From Acholeplasma sp. OttesenSCG-928-E16 (GTDB taxonomy: Bacteria > Bacillota_I > Bacilli_A > Acholeplasmatales > Acholeplasmataceae): a DNA stretch of 64,000 bases. This document shows positions 46,564 through 55,538 of the stretch, piece by piece (position 1 is the stretch's first letter; the number at the start of each line of letters is the position of its first letter). The position numbers and the translations under genes were made by a program. The notes under the pieces are model-generated. The model saw nothing but the letters and a program-made list of their open reading frames with translations, was not told the DNA's origin and did no database searches. The stretch spans positions 24,557 to 88,556 of the forward strand of contig JAJDIT010000004.1 in NCBI GenBank assembly GCA_030266845.1, given 5' to 3'.

Positions 46564-47511
46564 TTACTTTTTCATTAACTTTCGCAATTCGTCATTATCG
46601 ATAAAAGGCATTATTTTTTGAAGACCAGTAAAGTCATTATTTTCAATGGCTTTTTTTGCTAGTTCAGCTACTTTCTTATCATTAAGAAAAGGGATAATAG
46701 CCAAAACATCATCAATTTCATATTGATTTGCATCAACAATTAGACCTAGGGTTTCTTCATCCAAAAATGGAGCAAGAGAAACAATTTCAGAAATACTTCC
46801 TCCATTATTCAAAATCCCTTCAACCACTTCTTTTAAGTGCTTATCTGATAGAAATGGGGCAATCCCGCTTATTTTACTAGGACTCTCTCCTTCATTTATG
46901 ATGGCAATTGCTTTTTCTCCAAGCTTTTTTTCACTTAAAAAAGGGGCAAGAGCAGATAAAGATTCAAAAGGTATTTTGGCTCCTTCAATGAGATCCCCTA
47001 AATAGTCTTCGCTTAAAAAAGGTGACATTGAAAATAAAAATTCCATTGTGATGTTCTTTTTTTCGATTTTAGAATCAATCATTTCTTCCAAGATATCTTC
47101 ATCAAGGAACGGAGCAATAGACTTAATTAAAGACTCATCCGATAAACTTCTGTCTTCCTCATCTTGTTTTTGATAGTTATGAACAAACTCTTTGATCACG
47201 CTTGGCTTTTGCAATGTGGCGGCATCAACGAGTTCTTCTTTTGTCATATCGCTATCGTCAACATTTTTGTTTTCATTAATTTCTTTGGCAATTTTAGCTA
47301 TTCTTTTGTTATCAAGTAATTCATCAATTGAGATACCAAAAATTTCAGACAATTCTTCTAGTTTTGATATATCAGGCATTGAATCTCCTCTTTCCCAATT
47401 AGAAACCGCCTGATAGCTAATCCCTAATTTATCGGCTAATTCTAACTGAGTCATATTGCCTTCTTTTCTTAAAGTAGCTATCTTTTTTCCTATTTTTTTC
47501 ATATCAAACAT
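46564..47511 (-). CDS. XRE-family regulator with seven PFL repeats
   Basis: A 315-residue protein. Residues 1-65 are a Cro/CI-type helix-turn-helix (MTQLELADKLGISYQAVSNW). After a short linker, about residues 130-315 carry seven copies of a 26-30 residue repeat with the core APFL(S/D)(D/E)xxL: SIAPFLDEDIL, SMSPFLSEDYL, ALAPFLSEKKL, GIAPFLSDKHL, SLAPFLDEETL, AIIPFLNDKKV, KIMPFIDNDEL. Each looks like a helix pair, so the C-terminal part is probably a helical solenoid for protein contact or oligomer formation. I do not know a named family for it. It is a single gene with TATAAT upstream, divergent from the Na/Pi transporter gene. Confidence 0.88.
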   Translation of the reverse strand: MFDMKKIGKKIATLRKEGNMTQLELADKLGISYQAVSNWERGDSMPDISKLEELSEIFGISIDELLDNKRIAKIAKEINENKNVDDSDMTKEELVDAATLQKPSVIKEFVHNYQKQDEEDRSLSDESLIKSIAPFLDEDILEEMIDSKIEKKNITMEFLFSMSPFLSEDYLGDLIEGAKIPFESLSALAPFLSEKKLGEKAIAIINEGESPSKISGIAPFLSDKHLKEVVEGILNNGGSISEIVSLAPFLDEETLGLIVDANQYEIDDVLAIIPFLNDKKVAELAKKAIENNDFTGLQKIMPFIDNDELRKLMKK

Positions 47512-47675
47512 AGATGACTTCCATCCTTTCTATTTTATCTACAGTCTCATGGATACACTCATTATACCCTATTTTCTTTTTCCGCAATTCACTTAGTAAA
47601 TAGTTAAATCTTGTGTTAATCAATTTATTTTTTTTCATAGACATACTCCTTATGCTTCAAGTTTATTATTTTTTG

Positions 47676-47705
47676 ACTCAAATGACTATCAATTATTACT
47701 TGAGT
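47676..47705. promoter_or_regulatory. Inverted repeat upstream of the Na/Pi cotransporter gene
   Basis: ACTCAAATGA (47676-47685) and TTACTTGAGT (47696-47705) are near-perfect inverted arms (two mismatches) with a 10-bp spacer, 90 bp before the start. No T run follows. The rest of the 283-bp intergenic region (47512-47794) shows only the TATAAT of the divergent regulator gene near 47563-47568. Confidence 0.4.
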
Positions 47706-47794
47706 TCCCTTTTCAAGCGTTGCTTTAGTGTTATGTTGCATTTATTTAGAAATAATGATATTCTTTTTTTGGATATAAAAACAGGGGGATATAT

Positions 47795-49441
47795 ATGAGC
47801 ATAGCAATTAGTATCGCTGCTTTACTCGGGGGAATTGGCGTTTTTATGGTCGGTATGAAATTTATGAGTACCGGTTTAGAAAGCATTGCCAGTCGAGGAT
47901 TAGAAAAGGTTCTATCAAAGATTAGTAATAACCGATTTATGGGTTTAGTAATTGGTACTTTAGTTACCGCCATCGTCCAAAGTTCTTCAGCTACTACCGT
48001 TATGTCAATCGGGTTAGTAAATGCTGGAGTTATGACTTTCGCTCAATCAGCAGCAATTATTGTTGGGGCAAACATTGGGACAACTGTAACAGGATTTTTA
48101 ACAGCCATTGCTGGTTTAGATATCGACATATTGGCATTCTTATACATTTTTGCAGCAATCGGGATATTTTTGAAAATGTTTTCCAAAAAAGATCGAACAT
48201 TATCCCTTGGTGACATTTTATTAGGTTTGGGTTTAATTTTCATCGGGCTGGATTTGATGAGTGGTGCATTTAAAACCGATGTAATGAATCAAACGATAAA
48301 AAACATTTTTTCAAACATATCATTTCCATTATTACTATTAACAATAGGTATTTTGATTACTGCACTAATTCAAAGTAGCAGTGCCGTCACTGGTATAGTT
48401 ATCGCTATGGCATCGGCAGGAGCAATCGAACTAGAATATGCCTTTTTCATAATCTTGGGTGCAAATATTGGAACATGTATAACTGGCATTATCGCTTCTA
48501 TCGGATCAACAACAAATGCTAAGAAGGTTGCATTATTCCAAATTATTTTCAATACTTTTGGTGTTTTGCTATTTTTACCATTAACTTGGATTTTTAAAGA
48601 CCAATTCATTGATTTTTTCGAAAGAATGTTACCAGGAAACATTACTTTTCAAATCGCTTTTTATCATTTATTATTTAATCTATCTACTTCCTTGCTTGTA
48701 TTACCATTCTTAAAATTCTTCATAGGACTAGTCAATAAGTTAATTGTTGAAAAAGAGAGCTCTACAGAATTTAGGTTATTAAACATTGATGATAAGATTA
48801 TTAACACTCCTGCCGTTGCAGTTAATCAAATAAAAAAAGAAATTATTCGGATGGCAAATATGGCAAGGGAAAATTTAGACTTAATTATGAGCTCAATACT
48901 AAAAAACACTGAGGTTAAAAGGGACGATCTAATTTATACAGAAAATTACCTTAATTATTTGAATAAAGCGATCGCAACCCATCTTATCACTCTTTCTGGT
49001 ATTACTAAGTCCAGAAACGATGAGCGAATTATCGGTAGTTTCTATCATGTAATTAATGACATTGAACGAATTGGTGACCATGCCGAAAACTTCTTAGAAA
49101 TTCATGAGGTTTTAAATAAGGATAATCTTTCATTTTCTAAAAGAGCACTTTTGGAAATTGATGAATTGTATCAAATGATTATTAGAATGTATGATATTGC
49201 AATAATAGTCTTAAAAGAAAACAGAGAGTCTAGATTACCTCAAATATCTAGTTTAGAGGAAACTGTTGACATGTTTGAAATAAACATGAAAAACTCTTAT
49301 GTAGATCGAATCAAAAATGAACCTTCTATCGTTGAGACTTCTCCCTTTTTCTTTGAGATTATCTCTGGTTTAGAAAGAATTGGAGACCATTTGACAAATA
49401 TTGCTTATTCAATCACATCACCTACTGGAGATGAAAAATAA
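47795..49441 (+). CDS. Na/Pi cotransporter family protein with PhoU domains
   Basis: A 548-residue protein. The membrane part (about 1-310) holds the two inverted repeats of the NptA/PNaS family, each with the QSSSA motif: VQSSSATTVM near residue 62 and IQSSSAVTGI near 192. The cytoplasmic part (about 340-548) is a double PhoU-like helical domain with DIERIGDHAENF and GLERIGDHLTNI. It should import phosphate with Na+ and sense its level. AGGGGG precedes the ATG; a hairpin terminator follows the stop. Confidence 0.95.
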   Translation: MSIAISIAALLGGIGVFMVGMKFMSTGLESIASRGLEKVLSKISNNRFMGLVIGTLVTAIVQSSSATTVMSIGLVNAGVMTFAQSAAIIVGANIGTTVTGFLTAIAGLDIDILAFLYIFAAIGIFLKMFSKKDRTLSLGDILLGLGLIFIGLDLMSGAFKTDVMNQTIKNIFSNISFPLLLLTIGILITALIQSSSAVTGIVIAMASAGAIELEYAFFIILGANIGTCITGIIASIGSTTNAKKVALFQIIFNTFGVLLFLPLTWIFKDQFIDFFERMLPGNITFQIAFYHLLFNLSTSLLVLPFLKFFIGLVNKLIVEKESSTEFRLLNIDDKIINTPAVAVNQIKKEIIRMANMARENLDLIMSSILKNTEVKRDDLIYTENYLNYLNKAIATHLITLSGITKSRNDERIIGSFYHVINDIERIGDHAENFLEIHEVLNKDNLSFSKRALLEIDELYQMIIRMYDIAIIVLKENRESRLPQISSLEETVDMFEINMKNSYVDRIKNEPSIVETSPFFFEIISGLERIGDHLTNIAYSITSPTGDEK

Positions 49442-49471
49442 TAGAACCGAATTAGGTTCTATTATTTTTTT
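49442..49471 (+). terminator. Terminator of the Na/Pi cotransporter gene
   Basis: TAGAACC (49442-49448) and GGTTCTA (49455-49461) form a 7-bp stem followed by TTATTTTTTT. It overlaps the end of the convergent GNAT gene. Confidence 0.85.
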
Positions 49472-49932
49472 AAGCTTTCAATTTTATCTCTAGTTAATCG
49501 ATAAGTATCCCATTCTTCCATACGAATCGCCCCTAGTTTTTCGTAAAACCTAATACTTGGTTCGTTCCATTTCAAGCATGACCACTCCATTCTTCCACAG
49601 TCTTCTTTTACAGCAATGCTTGCTAATTCTTTAAATAAAGTTATTCCTATTTTTTTCTTCCTATACTCTTTAATAACATATAAGTCTTCAAGATATAGTC
49701 CTGCTTTCCCTAAAAAAGTTGAATAATTAAAAAAATAGAGGGCGAATCCAACAGGTTTACTATCATATTCGGCGATAATAACATGCGCTATTTTTTTATT
49801 AAAAACCCATTTTCTTATCAATTCTTCAGTAACAATTACTTCATCTTTCATTTTCTCGTAAATGGCAAGTTCATTAATAAACCATATTATTAATTTTATG
49901 TCTTTTTCCTCTGCTTGTCGTAAATGAATCAT
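49462..49932 (-). CDS. GNAT N-acetyltransferase
   Basis: A 156-residue protein of the GCN5-related family, close to the diamine/spermidine acetyltransferase-like group: FALYFFNYSTFLGKAGLYLEDLYV, then the acetyl-CoA loop EYRKKKIGITLFKELA, then WNEPSIRFYEKLGA. The start overlaps the dnaE stop as ATGA, an odd partner that suggests simple co-transcription. The acceptor is unknown. Confidence 0.92.
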   Translation of the reverse strand: MIHLRQAEEKDIKLIIWFINELAIYEKMKDEVIVTEELIRKWVFNKKIAHVIIAEYDSKPVGFALYFFNYSTFLGKAGLYLEDLYVIKEYRKKKIGITLFKELASIAVKEDCGRMEWSCLKWNEPSIRFYEKLGAIRMEEWDTYRLTRDKIESLKK

Positions 49933-52892
49933 GTTATGTCCTCAATTCTAGCCATTTTCAAAGCGATATATGATCTGTTCTCATTTTTTTGTTCTATTTT
50001 TAGTGTAATTACTACGATCCCGCTCAAAATATCCTTATTTAGTTCTTTATATATGTTTGGGAAAGCAACTACTTCTATTTCATTTATTGAATCGGTAAAA
50101 GTGATGAAAGCCATCTTCTCTTGAGATTTTGTTTTAATTTCCTTAACCTTTTTGATTATCCCTATAACTCTCTCATTTGAATTTTTAATCTTGTCTATTG
50201 TTGTTAGGTGGAAATCATTTATTTCTTTTTGAAAGATATTTATTGGATTATACTTTATATTAAATCCAAATGCTTTTTGCTCATGTTCTAATTTTTCCAC
50301 CAAAGAAAAATCTTCATATTCCATAAAGATAGCATCATCAATATATTTAGAATACTCAACATCTGTTATTTCGCTATGCATGATTAACGTTTTTTGATTA
50401 TAGTTAAAAGAATCTAGTGCACCACTGTAAATCAATTGTTCAAGCGCTTTTTTGTTAACAATACTCGCGGTCCTCTTTTTAAAATCTTGATAAGACTTAA
50501 ATAGCCCTTTTTCTCTTTCTAAAAGAATTTTTTTAACTATTTCTTGACCGATCCCTTTAATTCCTAGTAGCGGATAATACATTTGATTTCCCTCTACTAA
50601 ATAACGATCAGTGCTGATATTGATATTAGGAGCAATAATCCTAATTTGCTTTCTTCTAATCTCATTGATATAATCAATCGTTAGTCCTTCATTCCCAATA
50701 ACAGAAGACATTAAGGTAGCCATAAAAATCGGATAGTAATTGATCTTTAAATATGCCATTTGATAAGCAACAAGAGCATAAGCAACACTATGACTTCGAT
50801 TAAACCCATAGTTAGCAAACTTTAAAATATAATCATATATTTCATCCGCTATTTTAATATCATGGCCTTTTTTAAGGCACTTACTCACAAAATTATCTCT
50901 TTCTTTATCTAAGATACTTTTATCTTTTTTTGAAACAGCTCGTCTTAATAGATCAGCATCAGCATAGCTATAATCCGCAAAAGAAACTGCTATTTGCATT
51001 ATTTGTTCTTGGTAAACTAAAATTCCAAAGGTGTTTTTTAAGATTGGCTCTAGTCCTGGATGTAAATATGTGAATGGTTTTCCATTTTTTCTTTTAATAT
51101 ACTCATCTATATTATCCATTGGTCCTGGTCGATATAAAGCGATAACGGCAACGATATCTTCAAAATCAGAAGGATTCATTTTTCTCAATACATTTCTCAT
51201 ACCACTTGATTCTAGTTGGAAAATACCGGTAGTATCTCCTTCTTTAAGCATCTTAAATACTTTTTTATCATTTAATGGTAAATCTCTTAGATTTTTGATA
51301 TCGGTATGTTTTAAAACTTCATCAATAATAGCAAGATTTCTTATCCCTAAGAAGTCAATTTTTAGTAGACCGATTTCTTCTAGATCCTTAGCTTCAAGTT
51401 GACTCTGATAAAAATTATAGGCACCATTTTGAAGAGGAATAGATTTTGTTAGGTTAGCATCAGATAAGATAATCCCTGCAGCATGGGTTCCTATGTGCCT
51501 TGGTAGTCCTTCAATCCTCTTGGCAGAATTTATTAATTTGATAGCTAAATCATCGGTCTTGTCTACTGATTGTTTTTCTACTCTGCTTAAGATGCCTTTT
51601 AATCTTTGTCCATCAACTTTTAGAACTCTTGCGATATCTCTTAAAGCTTGTTTATAACCAAATGTCGAAAAAGTTGAAATTGAGCAAATATGATCACTTT
51701 GATATTTATCCTTGACATATGTGATAACTTGATCTCTTTTATCATCTGGAAAATCCAAATCAATATCAGGCATACTTCTTCTTTCAGGATTTAAAAAACG
51801 TTCAAATAAAAGATTATATGAGATGGGGTCGATTTCTGTTATTCCAAGGGCATATGACACTAATGAACCCGCAGCTGATCCTCTTCCCGGACCTACTATG
51901 ATCCCATTTCTTTTAGCGTAGTTTACAAAATCATAAACGATTAAAAAGTAGTCATCAAATCCCATATCATTTATAACTTTTAGTTCATAGCGAAGTCTTT
52001 TATCATATTCTTGAAAATTTCTTTTAGTTTTTGCGACTCTTTTTTTAAGTCCTACTGCTGCTAAGGCTTCTAAATACTCTTTTGAACTAGCCCCATTAGG
52101 AGAGGGGTAAACTGGCATCTTAAAATCATATTGTGGATAATCAAAAGAGATTCCTTCAATTACCTTTTTTAAGTTATCAAAAACAAACGAATAGTCTTGA
52201 AATCTTCTTATTAGTTGATCTTTTGTTAAAAATGAAAAATCATAATCCTCGTTTAATCTATTTTGGTCATTTTCAATTTTAATTAGAAGATCAAGTATTT
52301 CTCGATCTGATTCTATCAAATAGGAGGTTTTATTAATTGGTAATAATAAAACGTTCAAGTCATTAGCAATTTGAACAAGCGTAGTAGCATGTTTCATTTC
52401 AAAGTCAAAACTTTGAAGTGAAAGTCCAATATAAAATAAAGAAAGTGATTCTTTGATTTTCTTTGTTACTGAGATGGCTTTATCGACATCCCCCATAATA
52501 AGAGCTTGATCGATGACTGAATCGATACCTGCACTTACAAATATTAAGCCTTCTTGGTACTTTAATATTTCTTCAAAAGTCACCATTTCTTTTCTTGTTT
52601 TTAAAAGAGTTGATAATTGCAGTAAATTTTCATACCCCTCTTTTGTTTTTGAAAACACTAAAAACGAAGTCTTATCAATACCTAAAAAGCAATCTACTTT
52701 CATTCCGGTAACAGGTTTTAAGTTATGCTTTTTGCATAGTTTATGAAAAGATACTAGCGCGTGAAGGTTATTATCATCAGATAAAGCCAAAAAATCATAC
52801 CCACTTTTTTTTACCTCTAAGGCTAATGTTTCAAGCGGAATGATATTTTTAAGCATACTGTATTCACTTTGAAGATAAAGAATGCCAAACAT
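49929..52892 (-). CDS. dnaE: DNA polymerase III alpha subunit DnaE
   Basis: A 987-residue replicative polymerase. Order: PHP domain (1 to about 210), palm with the catalytic Asp pair in MPDIDLDFPDDKRD, GPGRGSAAGSLV, thumb and fingers, helix-hairpin-helix (GIKGIGQEIVKKIL) and an OB fold at the end. It is short compared with the 1080-1160 residues of many DnaE proteins. The PHP metal motif is lost (LYLQSEYS in place of LHVHSEYS), so no proofreading or phosphoesterase activity is expected from it. I chose the ATG 52890-52892, with GGTGAT upstream and the family N-terminus; an ATG 27 bp earlier has no site. Confidence 0.96.
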   Translation of the reverse strand: MFGILYLQSEYSMLKNIIPLETLALEVKKSGYDFLALSDDNNLHALVSFHKLCKKHNLKPVTGMKVDCFLGIDKTSFLVFSKTKEGYENLLQLSTLLKTRKEMVTFEEILKYQEGLIFVSAGIDSVIDQALIMGDVDKAISVTKKIKESLSLFYIGLSLQSFDFEMKHATTLVQIANDLNVLLLPINKTSYLIESDREILDLLIKIENDQNRLNEDYDFSFLTKDQLIRRFQDYSFVFDNLKKVIEGISFDYPQYDFKMPVYPSPNGASSKEYLEALAAVGLKKRVAKTKRNFQEYDKRLRYELKVINDMGFDDYFLIVYDFVNYAKRNGIIVGPGRGSAAGSLVSYALGITEIDPISYNLLFERFLNPERRSMPDIDLDFPDDKRDQVITYVKDKYQSDHICSISTFSTFGYKQALRDIARVLKVDGQRLKGILSRVEKQSVDKTDDLAIKLINSAKRIEGLPRHIGTHAAGIILSDANLTKSIPLQNGAYNFYQSQLEAKDLEEIGLLKIDFLGIRNLAIIDEVLKHTDIKNLRDLPLNDKKVFKMLKEGDTTGIFQLESSGMRNVLRKMNPSDFEDIVAVIALYRPGPMDNIDEYIKRKNGKPFTYLHPGLEPILKNTFGILVYQEQIMQIAVSFADYSYADADLLRRAVSKKDKSILDKERDNFVSKCLKKGHDIKIADEIYDYILKFANYGFNRSHSVAYALVAYQMAYLKINYYPIFMATLMSSVIGNEGLTIDYINEIRRKQIRIIAPNINISTDRYLVEGNQMYYPLLGIKGIGQEIVKKILLEREKGLFKSYQDFKKRTASIVNKKALEQLIYSGALDSFNYNQKTLIMHSEITDVEYSKYIDDAIFMEYEDFSLVEKLEHEQKAFGFNIKYNPINIFQKEINDFHLTTIDKIKNSNERVIGIIKKVKEIKTKSQEKMAFITFTDSINEIEVVAFPNIYKELNKDILSGIVVITLKIEQKNENRSYIALKMARIEDIT

Positions 52893-52939
52893 TGTATCAC
52901 CATAATTATTATATATCATTATTTTACTTATTCCTTTAT

Positions 52940-52977
52940 TTTTTAAATAAAGCTCCCAATCAAATGGGAGCTAATAC
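52940..52977 (-). terminator. Terminator of thrS
   Basis: AGCTCCCA (52951-52958) and TGGGAGCT (52965-52972) form a perfect 8-bp stem, followed by TTTATTT on the minus strand. Confidence 0.88.
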
Positions 52978-54708
52978 TTATTTTAAAGGATTAATATAAT
53001 TTTCTTCTAAATTATTAATAAAATCATCTAGGCTAAGCGAAACTGAGTCCTTACTACCGTGTTCTCTTACATTGACGGTTCCGTTTTCTACTTCACTATC
53101 TCCAATTACTAATTGAATAGGAATTTTATTAACTTGAGCTTCTCTTAGTCGGTAACCAAGTTTTTCATTTCTTGAATCCAAGAAAACTCGATATCCTAAA
53201 TGAGAAAGTCGGTCCAATACTTTACTTGCATAGTCATTATGTAACTCAGGGTGAACCGGAATGATCATAATTTGCTTTGGTGAAAGCCAAAGAGGAAACG
53301 CTCCAGCATAATGTTCAATTAAGATACCAATAAATCGCTCAACAGAACCGAATATCGCTCTATGAAGCATTACAGGTCTTACTTTATTACCTTCAAAATC
53401 AACGTAAGTTAGATCAAATCTTTCTGGTAAATTCATATCTAGTTGAATTGTACCGCATTGCCATACTCTGTTTAAGGAATCTCTAATATGGAAATCAAGC
53501 TTAGGCCCATAAAAAGCTCCATCACCTTCATTTATTCTAAAAGGTTTATTGATTCTATTCATCGCTTCTTTTAAAGCGTCTTCTGATTTATCCCAATCAG
53601 AGATTTCTCCAATAAAATGCTCTGGTCTAGTTGAAAGTTCAATTGAATAGGATAAATTAAATAAAGAATATATTTCATCAACTAAACTAATCAAATCAAT
53701 TATTTCATCGACTATTTGGTCGTGTCTCATGAAAATATGGGCATCATCTTGAGTGAATGATCTAACTCTAAATAAGCCATTTAAAGCTCCACTGGCCTCA
53801 TGGCGATGAACCAATCCTAATTCTCCTAAGCGATAAGGAAGATCTCGATATGAGAAAAAGCCATTTTTAAAAACCAACATGCCGCCTGGACAATTCATCG
53901 GCTTAATTGCGAAATCTTTGTCATCTACTTTTGATGTATACATATTTTCCTGATAATTATCCCAATGACCTGATAATTCCCACAATTCTTTTGAAAGCAT
54001 GATTGGAGTTTTTGTGAAATGATAACCTTTTAAAGCATGGATTTTATACCAATAGTTTTCCAAAGCATTTCTTAGAATCATCCCGTTTGGAAGCCAAAAA
54101 GGCATCCCTGGTCCGTATTCGGAAATCATAAATAAACCTAACTCTTTTCCAAGTTTTTTGTGGTCTCTTAGCTTAGCTTCTTCTAACCAATGAAGATAAT
54201 TAGTTAAATCCTCTTCGTTTTCAAAACATATACCATAGATCCTTTGAAGCATCTTATTATTAGAATCACCTTTAAAATAGGCACCAGATACTTTTAAAAG
54301 TCTAAAATGCTTGATCATTTTAGTGTTTTCAACATGTGGCCCGCGACAAAGATCAATAAATTCAGCTTGTTGATAAGCAGAGATAACCTCATCATCACTC
54401 ATATTATTAATTAAATCAATCTTATATGGATCATCCTTGAACATTTCTAGTGCTTCTTTTTTTGTTAATTCAATTCTTTTTATCAGTTTTGCCTCTTTAG
54501 CAATCTTTTTCATCATCTTTTCGATTTCCGGCAAATCGCTGTCTTTGATTACCTTATCATTTAAATCGATATCATAATAAAAACCCGACTCAATCGTAGG
54601 TCCTACCCAAAATCTCGCTTCTGGATATAATCTTTTTACTGCATGAGCCATTAAATGGGCACATGAGTGATTTAAAATACTTAGCTTTTCATTTTTTCTA
54701 ATATCCAT
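52978..54708 (-). CDS. thrS: Threonyl-tRNA synthetase lacking the TGS domain
   Basis: A 576-residue class II synthetase. The editing domain is near the N-terminus (HSCAHLMAHAVKRLYPEA and LCRGPHVENT, with the His and Cys that clear seryl-tRNA). The catalytic core has KPMNCPGGML, motif 2 GLFRVRSFTQDDAHIF and motif 3 LHRAIFGSVERFIG, then the anticodon-binding domain. The usual 60-residue TGS domain is absent, as in some Mycoplasma enzymes. The start is ATG 54706-54708 with AAGAAGGAG; a longer frame reading back through the T-box is not real. It is controlled by the upstream T-box. Confidence 0.96.
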   Translation of the reverse strand: MDIRKNEKLSILNHSCAHLMAHAVKRLYPEARFWVGPTIESGFYYDIDLNDKVIKDSDLPEIEKMMKKIAKEAKLIKRIELTKKEALEMFKDDPYKIDLINNMSDDEVISAYQQAEFIDLCRGPHVENTKMIKHFRLLKVSGAYFKGDSNNKMLQRIYGICFENEEDLTNYLHWLEEAKLRDHKKLGKELGLFMISEYGPGMPFWLPNGMILRNALENYWYKIHALKGYHFTKTPIMLSKELWELSGHWDNYQENMYTSKVDDKDFAIKPMNCPGGMLVFKNGFFSYRDLPYRLGELGLVHRHEASGALNGLFRVRSFTQDDAHIFMRHDQIVDEIIDLISLVDEIYSLFNLSYSIELSTRPEHFIGEISDWDKSEDALKEAMNRINKPFRINEGDGAFYGPKLDFHIRDSLNRVWQCGTIQLDMNLPERFDLTYVDFEGNKVRPVMLHRAIFGSVERFIGILIEHYAGAFPLWLSPKQIMIIPVHPELHNDYASKVLDRLSHLGYRVFLDSRNEKLGYRLREAQVNKIPIQLVIGDSEVENGTVNVREHGSKDSVSLSLDDFINNLEENYINPLK

Positions 54709-54724
54709 GTTTATATTCTCCTTC

Positions 54725-54940
54725 TTAAAAATAAAAATCGCCCTTAAAAAATCTAAGGACGAATAATTTCGCGGTACCACCTTAGTTCTAGATTCATCTA
54801 GCACTCAAATACTGATAACGGAGCGACCCGAGTTAACTTTTAATTAACCAACTCCAAGGTAGTAATTTTTATCTATTCGTAGCTTTCACCATCCTACGTC
54901 GCTAAAGACGATAAAAATCTTGTCCTCTTCTTTGTTTTCA
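54725..54940 (-). promoter_or_regulatory. T-box leader of thrS
   Basis: The conserved T-box core AAGGTGGTACCGCG is at 54770-54783 (minus strand). After it lies a terminator stem CGTCCTTA/TTAAGGGCG (54739-54761) with a T-rich run. Upstream is a stem I region whose outer arms pair AGATTTTTATC with GATAAAAAT; ACT ACC (54858-54863) after it offers threonine specifier codons. Uncharged tRNA-Thr would stabilise the antiterminator and turn on thrS. Confidence 0.93.
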
Positions 54941-54993
54941 CTTAATTTTACACTAAGAAAAAATTTTTTTCAATCAATAAGCGAATTATGATA

Positions 54994-55024
54994 TTAAAAA
55001 AGTAGGGGTTCCCTACTTTTTTGA
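54994..55024 (-). terminator. Terminator of the flavodoxin gene
   Basis: AAAAAAGTAGGG and CCCTACTTTTTT (core stem 55001-55007/55011-55017) pair with a 3-base loop and end in T on the minus strand, 12 bp after the stop. Confidence 0.9.
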
Positions 55025-55035
55025 AGTTTAATTAA

Positions 55036-55467
55036 TTAAAATGCAGCAAATGTTTTACCAAAGTCAACGCACAATTCTTCGTCATCGCCTTCTGGAGTTG
55101 AATTAACGATTAATCCTTTATCTAGGAAAAGAATAGCTCCGCATTCTCTAACTCTATCTTCCCAATCAACCATCCATTGACCATCACCCCATCCGTAAGA
55201 GCCGAATAAAGCAATTTTTTTACCTGCTAAACTTCCCTCTACATCAGCAAAGAAAGGTTCGAATTCATCTTCTTCTAATACTTCAACACCCATTGATGGG
55301 CAACCAAATGCAACTTTGTCGTATGCGTCGCAATCACTTGGATCAACTTCACTAACAGTTTTTAAATCAACTTCTGCGCCTGCTGCTTCAATTCCTTCTT
55401 TAATTTTTTCGGCCATTGCTTCGGTATTTCCTGTACCGCTCCAATAAACTACTAGAATTTTTGACAT
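55036..55467 (-). CDS. Flavodoxin
   Basis: A 143-residue short-chain flavodoxin that binds FMN and carries electrons at low potential. It starts SKILVVYWSGTGNTEAMA (phosphate-binding loop SGTGNT) and has AFGCPSMGVEVLE and ALFGSYGWGDGQWM, the FMN-contacting loops with Trp and Tyr. It is acidic, as usual. The ATG at 55465-55467 has AAGGAGG; an ATG 18 bp earlier lies upstream of that site. Single gene. Confidence 0.96.
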   Translation of the reverse strand: MSKILVVYWSGTGNTEAMAEKIKEGIEAAGAEVDLKTVSEVDPSDCDAYDKVAFGCPSMGVEVLEEDEFEPFFADVEGSLAGKKIALFGSYGWGDGQWMVDWEDRVRECGAILFLDKGLIVNSTPEGDDEELCVDFGKTFAAF

Positions 55468-55538
55468 AATTTCCTCCTTAAACATATTAATTCATATGCC
55501 TCATATATTATAACACTATATTTATTTTTGTCAAAACT

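Noticed and set aside
47613..47798. 61-codon plus-strand frame before the Na/Pi transporter
   Set aside because: Very hydrophobic, no ribosome binding site, and its end runs into the transporter start; it is most likely chance in AT-rich DNA.
52893..52919. Nine-residue extension of DnaE
   Set aside because: No ribosome binding site; the family N-terminus and GGTGAT favour the ATG at 52892.
54709..54804. 32-residue N-terminal extension of ThrS
   Set aside because: It translates the T-box core and terminator, which are RNA elements, and has no binding site.
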